Source of the DNA: Reticulascus tulasneorum
Taxonomy: Eukaryota; Ascomycota; Sordariomycetes; Glomerellales; Reticulascaceae
NCBI GenBank assembly: GCA_001557505.1
Contig: LSAX01000003.1
Location: 930,001-994,000, forward strand
Direction of reading: 5' to 3'
DNA: 64,000 bases
A program made the position numbers and the translations under genes. Shown piece by piece: positions 43,864 to 56,078 of the stretch. A model generated the notes under the pieces. It ran no database searches. It saw only the letters and a list, made by a program, of their open reading frames with translations, and was not told the DNA's origin. Positions within the stretch are counted from its first letter, which is position 1, and each line of letters starts with the position of its first letter.

Positions 43864-45736
43864 TTACACTACCGCGTTTTCTGTGACAGCCATGACTTCT
43901 TCATCCATCTCGTGGAGGACCTCTTCCATTTCTTGTTCTGTGGCTTCCAGACCATCGGAGCTCATCAACTTATTGTCCTTGTCCTCAGCTATTGATAGGT
44001 CAGCATTTTACTGTGAAGGCATGCGGATGACATGGATCTTACTTCTCGCCTCTACCAGAAGATTCTCCTGGACTTCGCAGTTGCTCAGCACTGAACCATC
44101 GCCAATAACGCATCTCTTACCCAGAATGCATCTGGTGAGCTTGCAGTTCTTGCCCACAACAACTCCTTCCATCAACAAGCACTGAAACAACTTTGCACCT
44201 TCGTGAATCTGACAGTTGAACCCAACAACAGTCTCCTTAATGGAAGTCTTCTCCTCTACCGTGACGTTCTCGGCGACCAGGCTGTCTTGCCTAGTGATCG
44301 TCGTCCTGGGTTTGACACCCTCAGGGTATGCGACCTTCTTAGCATGTGCGAATGGTGATGCGCCTTCAGCACCTGACTCTTCCACGGATGGCAGTTTCGC
44401 AAGCTGTAATGACACTGTAAGAAGCAACTGGGCCGTGTCAACTCGGCGAATCAGCGGCGCGGAAGGCTGTGAGGGATGAATATAAGCAAGGAAAGGCGGT
44501 ACGACCGTAGTCGATGATTTGTGAGCTGATATATTGTCGTCTGCACCTTGCGTACTATCCACACCGAGCCCACCGGACGAGCCCGGCCGCCCAGTCTGAC
44601 TGGATCGCCTTACTAGTCCCAGTCGTTGCGAGTCTGCATCTTGTGGAGATGCTATACTTCCCTCCACTGAGTCCTCGTCGCCATCATTGTCGTCTTTTCT
44701 TAGCACGGTAGCCATGTTGAGCTTTTCAGCCAACCCGGATTGCCAGCCTGCCTTTGCCCACCAGCCAAGGACGTCTTCGCTGATATTCTCCAATTTCTCG
44801 TTTTCTTTGACAAAATCCATAACCCAGCGAGGGAATATGTACAAGTGAGCGTCCCTGTGTGTTCTGAGCATGCGCACTCTCGGATGTCTCCTGATGAGCC
44901 CGTGCCGGATGGGGAGGCCCTTTCGTTCCTCGGTAAGATCTTTCAAAGAGTCCGTAGGCATAGAGTAAACTAAACTTGAGAGATGCGGCAGTAGGGACCC
45001 TTTTGGAGGTGTGGTGGGAAAGGGCGGAAGAGGAGTGGTGGCTATGAAGTCGGTCTCCTCTCCTTTGACTGGGGTCGCGGTCTTGGTTTCATACCAGACA
45101 CCCAAACCCCCACTGAACATCGAGGAGCTGTCATTCAAGAACTTGGGCTCCCCAAGGATGTTCGGCAAGCTGACAGCTTTGATCATCCAGGCCTGCAGGA
45201 GCTTGTCGCCACCAAGCTCGCAGACGAGGTCGCAGGGCAAGACGACGAAATCGGACGTAACAATTTCTCTCAGTTCCGGCAAGCGGAGGATCTCGGCAGT
45301 TCCGGTGTTGAGGTCCAAGTCTTTCGGAGCGAGGACATCCGGTCTTGGAAGAGGCAGCGCAGTCAAGAATGGATTGGTGTTTAAGCCTGTTGTGATTGCG
45401 GACTGGGCCGATGGTGGACAGATCAGGGTAATATCTACGACCCATCAGTATTCATTACAATCATGACTGAGACCATCTTCGCGCCTGGCATCAAGTCGGG
45501 AGTGAGCCTTGAAATAGCTGAACAAGGTACGGCAACAGCTTGTGAGAGAACTCACTCGTGATCCCCATTCGGTAACAAAAGTCGACCGGGTACCAAACCA
45601 TAGGTCTATTAGCTATTGGCAGAAGAGCCTTGGGATTCTCATCGGGATTTGCTGTAAACGTTGGAAACGAGGAACCAGGGCCGCAGAGTATCAAGGCCTG
45701 AAGCCCTGTAGAGGGCATCGAGACAGCGTGGGGCAT
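43864..45736 (-). CDS. gcd1: Translation initiation factor eIF2B gamma subunit
   Basis: A 565-aa protein from exons 45556-45736, 44043-45434 and 43864-43988, with introns of 121 nt and 54 nt whose phases agree. eIF2B is the nucleotide exchange factor that reloads eIF2 with GTP and is the target of general amino acid control. The N-terminus is the nucleotidyltransferase-like domain: LQALILCGPGSSFPTF, ENPKALLPIANRPMVWYPVD, then after the first splice MGITNITLICPPS. The C-terminus has left-handed beta-helix hexapeptide repeats (VVVGKNCKLTRCILGKRCVI). After the last splice comes an acidic tail (MEEVLHEMDEEVM). A middle Ser/Gly-rich insert near 275-310 is longer than in yeast. Housekeeping gene, cytosolic. 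Confidence 0.92.
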
Positions 45737-46351
45737 CCTGGTGGGGGTGGGGTGTGTGAAACTTTGGCGTGGTGGTAGATATCTGATGTTAGAGAATGAA
45801 GAGATTTATCGAGGCTATCTGTATGCCAATGATGTACTTGCGGACAGGAGGATCTGCTTGAGAAAGTTCATCGCAAACAAGGTGAACCGTGAGCAACTGA
45901 TGAGGCTCTTCGCAACTGGAGTCATCCATCCGAAAATCGAGGTGGGTCTCCTTCAGGGTGATGGCGGCTCCACACCCACAGACCCACACACAACAAGGAA
46001 TGCCTCTGACAGATCAGTCACGTGACAAATGCCATGGAAGTGCTCCAGCCATTTGGCTTTGGCTGGCCAACCAATGACAACAAGTAGACCTCGGGAGTCC
46101 CTCCAGCTCTCCGCTTCCACATGTTGATGCTTGTAAGACCAGCCCCCCATTTTGCGACAGACGATCGCACCCAGCCACGGATATCCCATTGTTGTGCTTA
46201 GACGTCGAACGACATTCAGAGGCTTTATCTCTTGCAAGCGCGAATTTTCAAAACCAAGGCGCAATCAATCTATCCTGCAACAAACCATCCATTACGTCGA
46301 CAGACAACGGGCAGCGGCCGGAGCCCGATTGCAATGAGAACTTTCGACTAA
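45737..46351. other. Divergent promoter between eIF2B-gamma and Pex22-like genes
   Basis: About 600 nt with start codons facing outward. The open frames at 45741-46025 and 45953-46264 have no protein character. Confidence 0.45.
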
Positions 46352-47700
46352 ATGTCTGGCCCTTACGATCGTTACGACCGCGCCTCGTCGCGCAGAAGGG
46401 GACTGTGGAGCCACTGGGTTCCGCTCGTATTGACTGTTACTGTCGCAACAGTTGGGCTTGCTGCTTGGGCATGGAGTCAACACAAGGACGACGAGGAGGA
46501 GCTGGAACATGAGCCTGGCCTCGACTACGACAATGCAGACTACGGCGATAACCCGGCATATGGCACCGCGAGAGGCCCCAAGCCACCGCCCAGTCACCCA
46601 GGCGAAGAAACGTTTGGTACAACCCATCTGAACCCAGACGGCACAAGCGGAACATGGAGTGCCAAAATGTCTGGCGCATTGCGACGCACCCCAAGCCCGC
46701 AGCAGTTCTTGGACTCTGCGGGCAAGACGGTCGTTGCCGGAGTTGCTGCCGCTGGGGCCGCTGCTGGGGCTGTTGCTGGTCGCGCGCTGGCGGCAATACG
46801 GGAGGATGATAAGGCGGCATATGCTGACCATGAAACCTGGTCTGAAGAAGCCGACGCCAAAAAAGAGAGGACGACAACTGGCTCCCAATCCAAAGACGCG
46901 AGCAAACGCCGAAAGACGGTTGCCATCATAGTATCCGCGGACAACCACGCGGACGACATTGATGAGGACGGTTTCCACGAGCATGCGGTGAGAAGGCAAC
47001 GTGTTGAATCATTCATGAACAATCGGTACTAACGCATATCCAGTCCATCTTGTCCCATGTCCCTCGCCATACCGATTTCTCCAAGATCAAGCTATTCGTT
47101 CTCATATATGCTCCAGGTCTGAAGGAGAGTGCGTTGGATACGACGAGTAACCTTCCGCCACCTTCGCTCAGCTCTTCATTTTCTAACATTAGTCACAATC
47201 AAGCACAGACACCTGCGGATGAAACCAAGAGTCCCCTGTACGTAGTCTGCTTCCACCTCCAATGTCGCTCCATGCGCTGACTCTGCCCTAGGTTGAATCC
47301 TTCAGCAGTGGACCCTGCGTTTAATTCAGTGTCCTCGCAAGCGCTAGCACTTGTTGAGAAGGAGACCATGGTTCTCCCGTTTACAACTCCAAATGGACAT
47401 GCACACATTCTTCGCCACCTCCAGCCTGATGTCATTTACTTACAAGAGTCTCTGGCTGGCGAGAACGGTAGTGTAGTGACCAACCTCCAGACCTGGCTTA
47501 GACACGATGTCATCCTGGTTGTTGGCGCCGATAGTGGCGATGGCGGGCTTGCCGACAGTGAGTCGGAAGTAGAGAAGCCTGACAAGACTGAGAAATGGTG
47601 GCAGCGGCCGGATCGAGTTGGCCGTGGCAGGGGAGTTGTAGTAGTTGATGGAATGAGGGTTCACGACGACTGGGCAATTCGGGTCCAAGGCAAGGAGTAG
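46352..47700 (+). CDS. pex22: Pex22-like peroxisomal membrane protein
   Basis: A 412-aa protein from exons 46352-46987, 47044-47237 and 47292-47700. The introns are 56 nt (GTGAGA, branch TACTAAC, CCAG) and 54 nt (GTACGT...CCTAG), both in phase. One membrane helix lies near the N-terminus (HWVPLVLTVTVATVGLAAWA, about 21-43), followed by an acidic linker and an Ala/Gly-rich stretch (GVAAAGAAAGAVAG). The C-terminal domain begins RKTVAIIVSADNHADDIDED and continues LFVLIYAPGLK, ENGSVVTNLQTWLRHDVILV and VVGADSGDGGLADSESE, which I recall from fungal peroxin-22-like proteins. Pex22 anchors the ubiquitin-conjugating enzyme Pex4 at the peroxisome for receptor recycling. The next gene, Spt20, is downstream on the same strand. 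Confidence 0.8.
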
Positions 47701-48324
47701 CATTCCGGTCTTGATGAGTGGGGTATGATAATGATGCGCGCTTCGGGAGGTTATACCATGAAGGCTTGGATACTCGTAGATACACTGTAGGCAGGTAGGA
47801 TCATTTATCAGTACCTTCAATCATTTTATGTCAATATGCTGTTTGCCTCTGAGATTCAAGGAGAAGTGGCGTACAGTACTTATACAGTGTGGTTATCTCG
47901 CATACTGTGTGGTATCTCCGAATTTTGCCTGAGGCTTCAATCCATTCGGAGAATGCGGCGGCTCATCGTGCAGATTTCCTGACCAGCCCGACTACATGTC
48001 AACCCCACAGATTTAGATCGCATCGATCTGGGCTGCTGTGCACTCTCAGAGACATTCGTTCGCACTTCCTACGATTTCTTTCGACACGAGCCGCGACTGG
48101 CGATTCCTGCGATTGTTTATAGCCCCCAATTGCTTTTGACGGGAACGCCACCTCGGCCCCGTACCAGTTCCCCTCCCTCGTCATCATCTCCACCAAAGCG
48201 AGACGACACATACCGATGTTTCCTCTTTGAAGCGCATCTGGCTATTACATACCGCGGGAGGTTGTTTCTGGTTGGCTATTTGAACCGGTCTGCTGCCGAA
48301 TAACGGTGTCAGTACGCGACAGCC
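47701..48324. other. Intergenic between Pex22-like and Spt20 genes
   Basis: About 600 nt, holding the 3' end of the Pex22-like gene and the Spt20 promoter. No further gene seen. Confidence 0.45.
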
Positions 48325-51319
48325 ATGGCTCCGGTCGTGACGGCCATCCAGCCGCCATCTGTCGCGTCAAAAGTCAAACGCCCGATCCCTCCTGGAATCC
48401 AAACCAATGGAGTCATCTCCTCAAGATCGTCGCCCTCACCTTCCATGTCTGCGAAGAAACCTCCGAACTCGGCAACTACAAATGGCGCAAATCCTCAGTC
48501 GGCACGCCCTGTCAACCGGGCGCGGCGCGAGCAATCTGCGCAGATAGCGGCTCGCAACTCAAGGAATAGCGCTGGGCTTCGGTCTGCCTCGCTCGCAGCT
48601 GATATTGCCATGTCGCAGGCGCTGGAGCCTCCGCCTTATGGTATGGTTCAGCACTTTGTTCTTTTGCCTCGTGCAATACTTACCTACTTTAGTCATGACC
48701 GATGAGTACATCCTGAAGAAATACGCCGGCAACCCGCCGTCCTTGGTCGTTCATATGCATCCAACTCATTTCCGATTCGATCAACAAGATGGCATCTTTC
48801 CATACAAGTCGCCGATGAAACTGTTCTTGGAGCACCTTCGGACCCGCACGGTGCCCCACGACCTTCTCGACTACTTCACCCAGGGCGGAGTTGCTTTCTA
48901 CGAGGGCTGTCTTATTGTTCAAGTGCACGATCATAAGTCTGTCACCCAGACTAACAAGGATGTCGCCCGGCCGACTTCAGCCTCAAGCACAGTTGTGCCC
49001 TCGTCTATTCATAATCATAACCCGTACATCGTCCCTTCTCCGTGGGTGCCATATCCGAAAGAGAACTTGGGTGTGCCTCCCGCACCTGTTGTTGCTTCAG
49101 AAAATGATTTTGCGGAGAAGACTGCTGAGGAGAAAGACAAAGAGAATATGCCTGCACCCAGTTTGCCGGGTGAGGGACAGAAGAGCAAGCCGCCTCCTAA
49201 ACCAAAGACCTTCACAGTCGTCCTTCATCCCACATCTCAAAGTCTCCATATGGACCTTCTCCTGAAAGCTTCTACGCCCCGTGGCGCGTCTGATGCCCGT
49301 GGCAGTGTGGACGCCAGCGGCTTGATACCCCCTTCCACTCCGATGTCTTTGGTTCCACCTACACCAACAGCGGCGAGCATGCCACCGCCGACTAAGAAGC
49401 AGAAACGTGAGCGTATGGAGCTAGATGGATCTAACATCCATATAGCAGAATCCCAAATCCTGCTGGCGACAAACGCGCCTCTGGTGCTAGAGCCGACCAA
49501 GAGCGCAGAAGCGACCATTGCACTCCTCGATGTGATGGCACATCCGAAGCACGCAGAGCCCCCTCCGCAACCAAAGACCCGAAAGAGAACCGTTGCAGAA
49601 ATGGCGGCGGACGAAGCATTGGCTGCGGACCAGGAAAGATATATGCTCACTTTAGACGAGCGACTCTCCGCTATCGGCAACGGGGCACAAGGTGGCACAA
49701 ACGGCGCCGACGGCGAAGGCTCTGCTGTTGTGGCTACATTCGAGCCCAGGTTCGAGCGCTTCAAGGTAATCGCGGACATTAAGAGAGAGCATGCAGAAAG
49801 GAAAGAAGCGGAGAAGCTTAAGCAGGCCGAGAACGACCGCAGACTTGCGCTTCAGAAGCAGCAACAAGCGCAAGAGCAACAGCAAATGCTCGCTACACAG
49901 CGGCAGCAGGAGGCCGAAAAGCTGCGTAGGGAGCAGGCTCAGGCCCAAGCTCAAGCTCAAGCTGCCCGCGAAAACCAAGCTCGTCAAGAGCAGCGAAGAA
50001 TGGCTGCACAAGCAGCTGCAAACCAAGCGGCGGCGAACAACCAGAACGCTGTCAACATGGGACAAGCATCGCATCCGCACCAACAGAATGGCATGCAAGG
50101 CGGCGTGCCTGTGCAGAACGGGCCGCAGAATGTTCCTAATGGCATTCCGGCCCAAGCACAAGCTCGGTTCGCTCAAGCATCGCAGCCACAAGTTTCATCG
50201 CCCATCATCCGCCAAGGCACTCCGCACTCCATGTCATCACCGATGGTGGGGAGTGTGCCCATGCAGCAATCCAACTCCAACATGGCAGCAAGCCCACCAC
50301 GCCCGCCTTCTGTGGTTCAAGGCCATCCGGGCAACATGGGCTCCATACCCATGGCACATAGCATGTCAGCTCGCGGGAGCCAGCAGAGTCATCACTCAAA
50401 TACACCTCGTATGCCGCACTCTACGCCAAATATGCAAGCTACGCCGATTAATCGTCCCGCCGTTGTTGCAACGCCACGAATGAGTCAAGCCAGCCCACCA
50501 CCCAACATGATGGCTCAAAACTCTCAGATGGGTCAAGGAATGATGATGAACAACCAAGGTGTTCCTCAGCAAGTGCACAATCCTAACTTGATTGCCGCTC
50601 AGGTAGCGCAACAGCAACGAGCGATCCAGCAGCAGCAGATGGCGGTTGCTCTTCAAAACGGCATGATGAATGGTAACATTAACGGGGGCCAGCCATTGAC
50701 GCCCCAGCAACAGCATCTGCTCCAGCAACAGATGACGCAGCGAGCAATGATGATGCAGCAGCAGCAGCAGCAGCAAAACCAACAGCGCGGAAACATGATG
50801 AATCAACAGCTTGCTCAGCGATATGCTCAGACTCTTAACAACATGCAGACGAACCAGATGAACGGGCAGATGACTCCGCAGATGCAGGCTCAATTGCAAG
50901 CTCAACTAGCCCAGCAAATGGGCAACCCCATGCAGCGCCAGATGGCAGGCGGACAAAACATGATGAACGGCCAGAATCTCAATATGCAGGCGATGATGCA
51001 AATGCAGCAGCAGCAACAGCAGCAGCAACAAATGAGCAACAACGCGTTTGCCAACCAAGTTAAGATGCAGGGTCAGGCGATTTACAACAAGAACATCCCG
51101 GCATTCGCTGGTAAATGGGGTGGTGCCGTCGAAAACATTCCTCCAGAGCCCATGGAGATCTTCAAGCGGGAATGCATGATGCAGGCGAAGGCTCAAGTGC
51201 AGAATCTCCTCGCCCAGCGGAGGGCACAACAAGTCATGCTACAGCAGCAACAACAGCAGCAGCAGCAGCAAGCTTCGATGCAGGGCATGGGTGGGATGAT
51301 GGGTCCCCAGGGGTTGTAG
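48325..51319 (+). CDS. spt20: SAGA complex subunit Spt20
   Basis: A 980-aa protein from exons 48325-48640 and 48693-51319, with a 52-nt intron (GTATGG...CTTTAG) in phase. The conserved Spt20 domain starts after the splice: [20 protein letters not shown], then [41 protein letters not shown] second conserved block is [20 protein letters not shown]. Spt20 holds the SAGA histone acetyltransferase complex together and supports gene activation in the nucleus. The C-terminal half is very rich in Gln, Met, Asn and Pro, with several polyQ runs encoded by CAG/CAA repeats (for example near 50755-50776, 51005-51025 and 51243-51270). Such repeats are length-variable within species. The SEEDEEL-type nuclear signal was not searched. 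Confidence 0.9.
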
Positions 51320-52198
51320 GACTCCCCACCGCGAGACTCGATGTCGGGAACAGCGGAAGATAGCCCGAGTCAATTTGCCTTGTGCCTCTCTGACGCGGCG
51401 CGCAACAACAAATAGTAATGGTTGTAGGAGTTTGGGAAATGTCGTGGAGGATTGAATTGGCCGGCGGGTTTCATTTTCCTGGAACGATCATATATACCCC
51501 TTACGAAGGCGTGTACTCCAAGGTACGGTTACGCCTTGGGTTTGACGTTCGCCTTGGGGTTTGGGGGGACGGATGGATTTGCATATTGCGGAGTAAAGGG
51601 ACATTGAAAGCGAGTGATGTATCATACTTCTGTACGAAACACAAATTATGGCGTTTGTACCCTTTTGTCTTCATTTCTTTTTGCGTTACATGTCAGCGGA
51701 GGATGACATTTATATGCTAAATAGGCGGCTGTTCCTGATTTCCAGAACAGGCCATGAAATGGAGTATTCATCCCAATTCCCAAAGAGATCAGCCACAAGT
51801 TTGCTTTCTGCAACATGAGATTCAGGAGGGGGTTGGAAAAGTCACGTGAGTTGCTCACGTGCCTGCACTAACAGTTTTTCATGCATGACGCGACTGATCG
51901 ACTGATGTAACTTTATGCCAGCAGGCCTTGGCCTTGGTCATCCACGCCCGGAGAGCAAGCCACATGTTCGTCCAGCTGCAAGTCGTGACCTAATTATTTG
52001 GCGCAGCATTCCAATATCTTTTTCTACATCTGTAGACCGGCCACCCTCCCTGCTGGTAGCATACCGGAGTTTTGATCAGTGGAAGCAGCTTCTTGAGCTT
52101 CCATCGTCCTTGCTACATCGTTTCCTTCCCATCCGGCTTCCACAGCTTCTCGTCTCTGTCGAAGCTTTCACACGACACCAGAACTAAACTCGCCCGCC
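51320..52198. other. Intergenic between Spt20 and Atg27 genes
   Basis: 3' flank of Spt20 and promoter of Atg27, about 880 nt. No gene supported. Confidence 0.45.
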
Positions 52199-53401
52199 AT
52201 GCATTTCTCCAGTTTTCAGAGGCCGGAGGCAGCCTTCCTACTTTCACTGCTGCTAGCTCCCGTTCCAGTTCATTCGATGCTCCGGTGCGATCAGATCCGC
52301 GCCGACTCTGCGTCGTTCGACCTCTCTGCGCTTGGAGGGCCGCATTCGGTGGTCACTTCGAGATGGCACCCTCCAGCCCATACCAATACCTCGTACACGA
52401 TTGATATATGTCAACCACTAATCCGAAAGGGAAATGTTCCGAAGGGAGATAAATGCCCGAATGGCACCAGAGGTACTACCTCAGCCGAACTCACAGCGTG
52501 TCACTACTAACATCCATCCCAGTCTGCGCGATTCAACGGACGATCAAGAAAGAGGAAGGCGGGGACATAGTCAGCGAGGTCATTCCTATTGCGGGAGATT
52601 TGCAAGACAGTGGAGGCAAGCAAATGGATGTCACATACGAGCGGCTGAAGACAAGCGAGTCGAATGCCGACTCGAAGAAAGAGGGAGTTCGGATCATCAT
52701 GACTGGTGGCAAATATCCGCTGTATGGTCCCGTCAAGGACAGAAAGCCTCAAAAGGCAATCATCGAGTTCATCTGTGACAAGGAGAAGACGGGTCTCGAA
52801 GGCGAGACCTCTCCGGAAGACGAATACCAGAAACCAAGCCGGAAAGGTCGCCGAGACGATGAAAAGAAAGACGATGAAAAGAAAGATGACGACAAGAAAG
52901 ACGATGACAATAAAGACGGTGACAAGGATGAGGGCGAATCTACGGAGGAGAAGCAGAACAACAAAGATGGTGCTTCTTTGATGTTCAACAGCTACGACGC
53001 ATCTGAGAAGTCCGACATTGGCATCCTGAGACTCACTTGGTACACGAAATACGCTTGTGAAGATGCCTCGAAGAACCCCTCCGGCGGCGACGACGATCCT
53101 GCGGGAAACGCTAGCAGCCACTGGGGATTCTTCACATGGTTTGTGATAATGTATGTCTCCCAACGCCCTATTGCCATGTAACCTAAGACTAACCTACCTG
53201 GGCAGAGCATTCCTCGGCATTGCCACCTATCTCATCTTCGGCTCATGGTTGAACTACAACCGCTACGGTGCTAGGGGCTGGGACCTTCTCCCTCACGGCG
53301 ACACCATCCGGGATATACCTTATCTTTTCAAAGATTGGACACGTAGTGTGCTCAACTCAGTGCAAGGGAGCGGCAGCAGGGGGGGTTACAGCGCGGTGTA
53401 G
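52199..53401 (+). CDS. atg27: Autophagy protein Atg27
   Basis: A 365-aa type I membrane protein from exons 52199-52472, 52523-53150 and 53206-53401. The introns are 50 nt (branch TACTAAC, ATCCCAG) and 55 nt (GTATGT...GGGCAG), in phase. The signal peptide is followed by FDLSALGGPHSVVTSRWHPP, TIDICQPLIRKGNVPKGDKC and then VCAIQRTIKK, the mannose-6-phosphate-receptor-like luminal domain. A Lys/Asp repeat (DDEKKDDEKKDDDKKDDDNK) lies in the luminal stalk. The membrane helix is FFTWFVIIAFLGIATYLIFG, and the short cytosolic tail has a NYNRYGARGWDLLPHGD segment. Atg27 helps deliver Atg9 membranes during autophagy and cycles between Golgi, endosome and vacuole. It ends convergently with the cutinase gene. 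Confidence 0.9.
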
Positions 53402-53980
53402 GAACTCCCCGATGCGACTGGCTGATTATGTACTTTTTGTTAAAGATCTGTACTGGGTAAGGCGGACGGCATGGGACACTGGTCGGCCTCATTTATAGGT
53501 GGGCTTGTCCGCTGGAGTTGGGTCTGGTTAGGGGTGCTTTGACGTTTGTTGTATACATACGAGGACTCAGACCCGTAGAGTATTGATAGGTTGCCCTTCT
53601 TTCTGATCCTTGTTTTGATATTTTGCTTGCAAACTGTGAGGCAAATGCGGGCGTGAATTTGAAGATCCACCAACCCGAGTACGGTCAAGTAGGTCACGAC
53701 TCTAAGTAGCTCCTATCCAATACAGATGACGACCACTTTCATCCCAGAAGCCCTAGAACACTAGGCGTACTAGTGATATTGTCCTCTTCAGTTGGTCAAG
53801 CTTTCGAAGAAGGCAAGAACATGATGTTGAATCACCCCAAGCTGCATAGACTGTTCATTTCGACGTAACAGGCTTGTCGTCAACTCGTAGTCATTGAGGC
53901 GTAAATAAATGGTATCAAAACAGAAGTATAAGCCACCAAGCGATGTACGCGCCCCAATGGTTTTGGGCTTTCCTGCCACC
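53402..53980. other. Convergent 3' flank of Atg27 and cutinase genes
   Basis: About 580 nt, no gene seen. Confidence 0.45.
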
Positions 53981-54654
53981 CTATGCAGCAGCCTTTGCAA
54001 CGAACTGAGCAGCCGTCTCCGCATCCTGGGAGTACGTCAAGTGAGCACGACGAATCTGAGTCCCTCCCTCGCAGATATTGTCTCCGTCATGGCAGATGAC
54101 CATCGTCTTAGCAGCCGAGATTCCCGCCACGGCATCACCGTTGTCTGCATCTGATTAGTATCACTCTCTTGACTAGCCAGGTTGGTCTTCTAACCTGGAT
54201 CACCGAAGATTACAGCAGCAGCGACTTTGCTGCTCACGCCAGCCGGTAGTTGTTCCGCAGCGTTGTGCACCAGCTGCCCCCCCTGCGAGTATCCAGACAT
54301 GACGACCTTGGTGTCAGGGCACTTCGCCATGGCCTGCTGCACAAGTTGTGCCATCTCCGCCGATCCGGCCTTGTCTCCGCCAGCGAGAAAGCCCGGGATG
54401 TCAGCGGGATAGTCGACGCCTTGGACGGCGACGTTGCCGGCTCCCATTTCCGCAGCCAGTGCGTCGAAGAATGGAGGGCCGGTGAGGGTGCCGACGTTGC
54501 CGGTCTCGGTGGTTCCGCGAGCGAAGATCACGGTCATGGCTTTGCAACCGCCATCAAGGCCGTTCTGCGTCGAGCCGCGTGCCTGACGCTCTTCGATAGG
54601 GGTGGAGTAGGCGGTGCCAACCAGGGCAAGCAGGATGGAAGGGACGACGTGCAT
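53981..54654 (-). CDS. Secreted cutinase (CE5)
   Basis: A 209-aa protein from exons 54195-54654 and 53981-54150. The 44-nt intron (GTTAGA...TAATCAG) is in phase. The signal peptide is MHVVPSILLALVGTAYS and the pro-region carries EERQAR. Catalytic triad: Ser123 in the GYSQGG nucleophile elbow, Asp177 in CHDGDNIC and His190 in RRAHLTY. Cys pairs typical of cutinases are present (Cys37/Cys112 region and Cys173/Cys180). It hydrolyses cutin or similar polyesters of plant surfaces; acetylxylan esterase of the same CE5 family is a less likely alternative. A TATATA box lies about 95 nt upstream of the start. Length matches the family (about 200-230 aa). Confidence 0.93.
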
Positions 54655-54745
54655 CTTGAATGATGAGGGCTAGGTTCTGAACGGAATGAGGAGAGTAACG
54701 CGTGTGATTTAATCTATTCTGATGGACGGTATGGGAGCCGTCCAA

Positions 54746-54751
54746 TATATA
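54746..54751 (-). promoter_or_regulatory. TATA box of the cutinase gene
   Basis: TATATA, about 92-97 nt upstream of the cutinase start codon on the minus strand. Position is normal for a fungal TATA element; motif match only. Confidence 0.35.
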
Positions 54752-56078
54752 CGCATTTCCACTACTAGCGGATGAAGTCTTCTTTCTACCTTGCATGGCC
54801 TAACTGGGTTTGCCATCCTGTCTTTTGTCGAGTATCACAGTTAGACAGTATCAGACGCCGCGACTCGAGCTCAAAAGGGCAGCCGTGGCGAGCTAGAGGA
54901 TGGAATAGTGCGTGCTCCAGTCAAACACCAGACGGACAGACGAGTGCATTAGCACAGGATGACCAAGCCGTGCGTCCCCAGACCTGCACGGAAGATGGGC
55001 CTCACCTCGGTACGTGTACAACTCTGTTCGACGTCGTGCGCGCCACGTCGGTTGCCTCGGTCCTGGTGCGGATCATGGACAATCCGATTTCCTGGGGAGA
55101 TGGTTATGATGCGATTGGCTGGTGGTGGCTTGGACTCCCGCGAGACTCGAAACAACGACGGGTTACTAACTAGATGCAGGCACGCCGACTAGGATACGTA
55201 GAGACGACGAGACGAGTCATGTTTCTGATGTTTCGAGAAGGTCTCTTTTCGCGGTTATGACTACTATTTTACCGATCTGAACCAGATATTGGGATTTGGT
55301 GATCAAAATCACAAGGTTGTCACTAATACAGGGTCTTGGACGTGGATGTGGGGAGATTGAAATGGTAGTGCAGCCATCCTGGGCCAACGGTTTTATTAGG
55401 AAAACTGAACAGACAAGATAGAGCCCATGATTGAATTAGCCATGGTTCGTAAAATCAAAGACTCTTCAATTCATCATTGGTCGTCATCGGCAGACCATCC
55501 TAGTTTGTTTATCAAAAACAGAAGAGGCCTGCCATGGATTCTCATGGATCAGCTGGTCGGAGCAGGCAGTCCTCGCCAAGCCATATCATGCGACTTCAAC
55601 AGAGGTGTTTTAAACATAAATAAACGTCCATGGGGCAGCTCTCCCCATCGAAGCGGGCCTTCGTACGAATTTTCTTGGGCCTCATGATCTGATGATGACT
55701 GAGGAATGGAATCTTCATGCGAGATCCGACCACGGAATTTTTCGATGGGATGTGATCTAAGTTCGGGGGATTTAGCCGCCTCTTCCTCTTCTCACCCACT
55801 ACGTTTGCACTAGCCTAGCCGGCAGGATATATTGTGAACGAGCTTTGTTTTCACCATCAGTGATCGGTATCGATCTCTTTCCCCGTCCAGCACAGGTGAT
55901 GCTGCTCAACTTTCATGTGTCGGCATGCTTACACATGCTCGCCGCCTCGATGGTGTTTAAAGATTTGCCGGGTCATAAAATATCTTTGGGGTGTGTAACC
56001 TGGACGGCCGGGCTCCCACGATCTCGAGCGGTATTGAGAGGAAGAAGGATCTAATTTGCTCGAATCCTTCACCCCATC

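Noticed and set aside
49791..50483. Second plus frame (230 codons) inside the Spt20 region
   Set aside because: Out-of-frame shadow of the Gln-rich Spt20 exon, whose CAG/CAA repeats leave other frames open.
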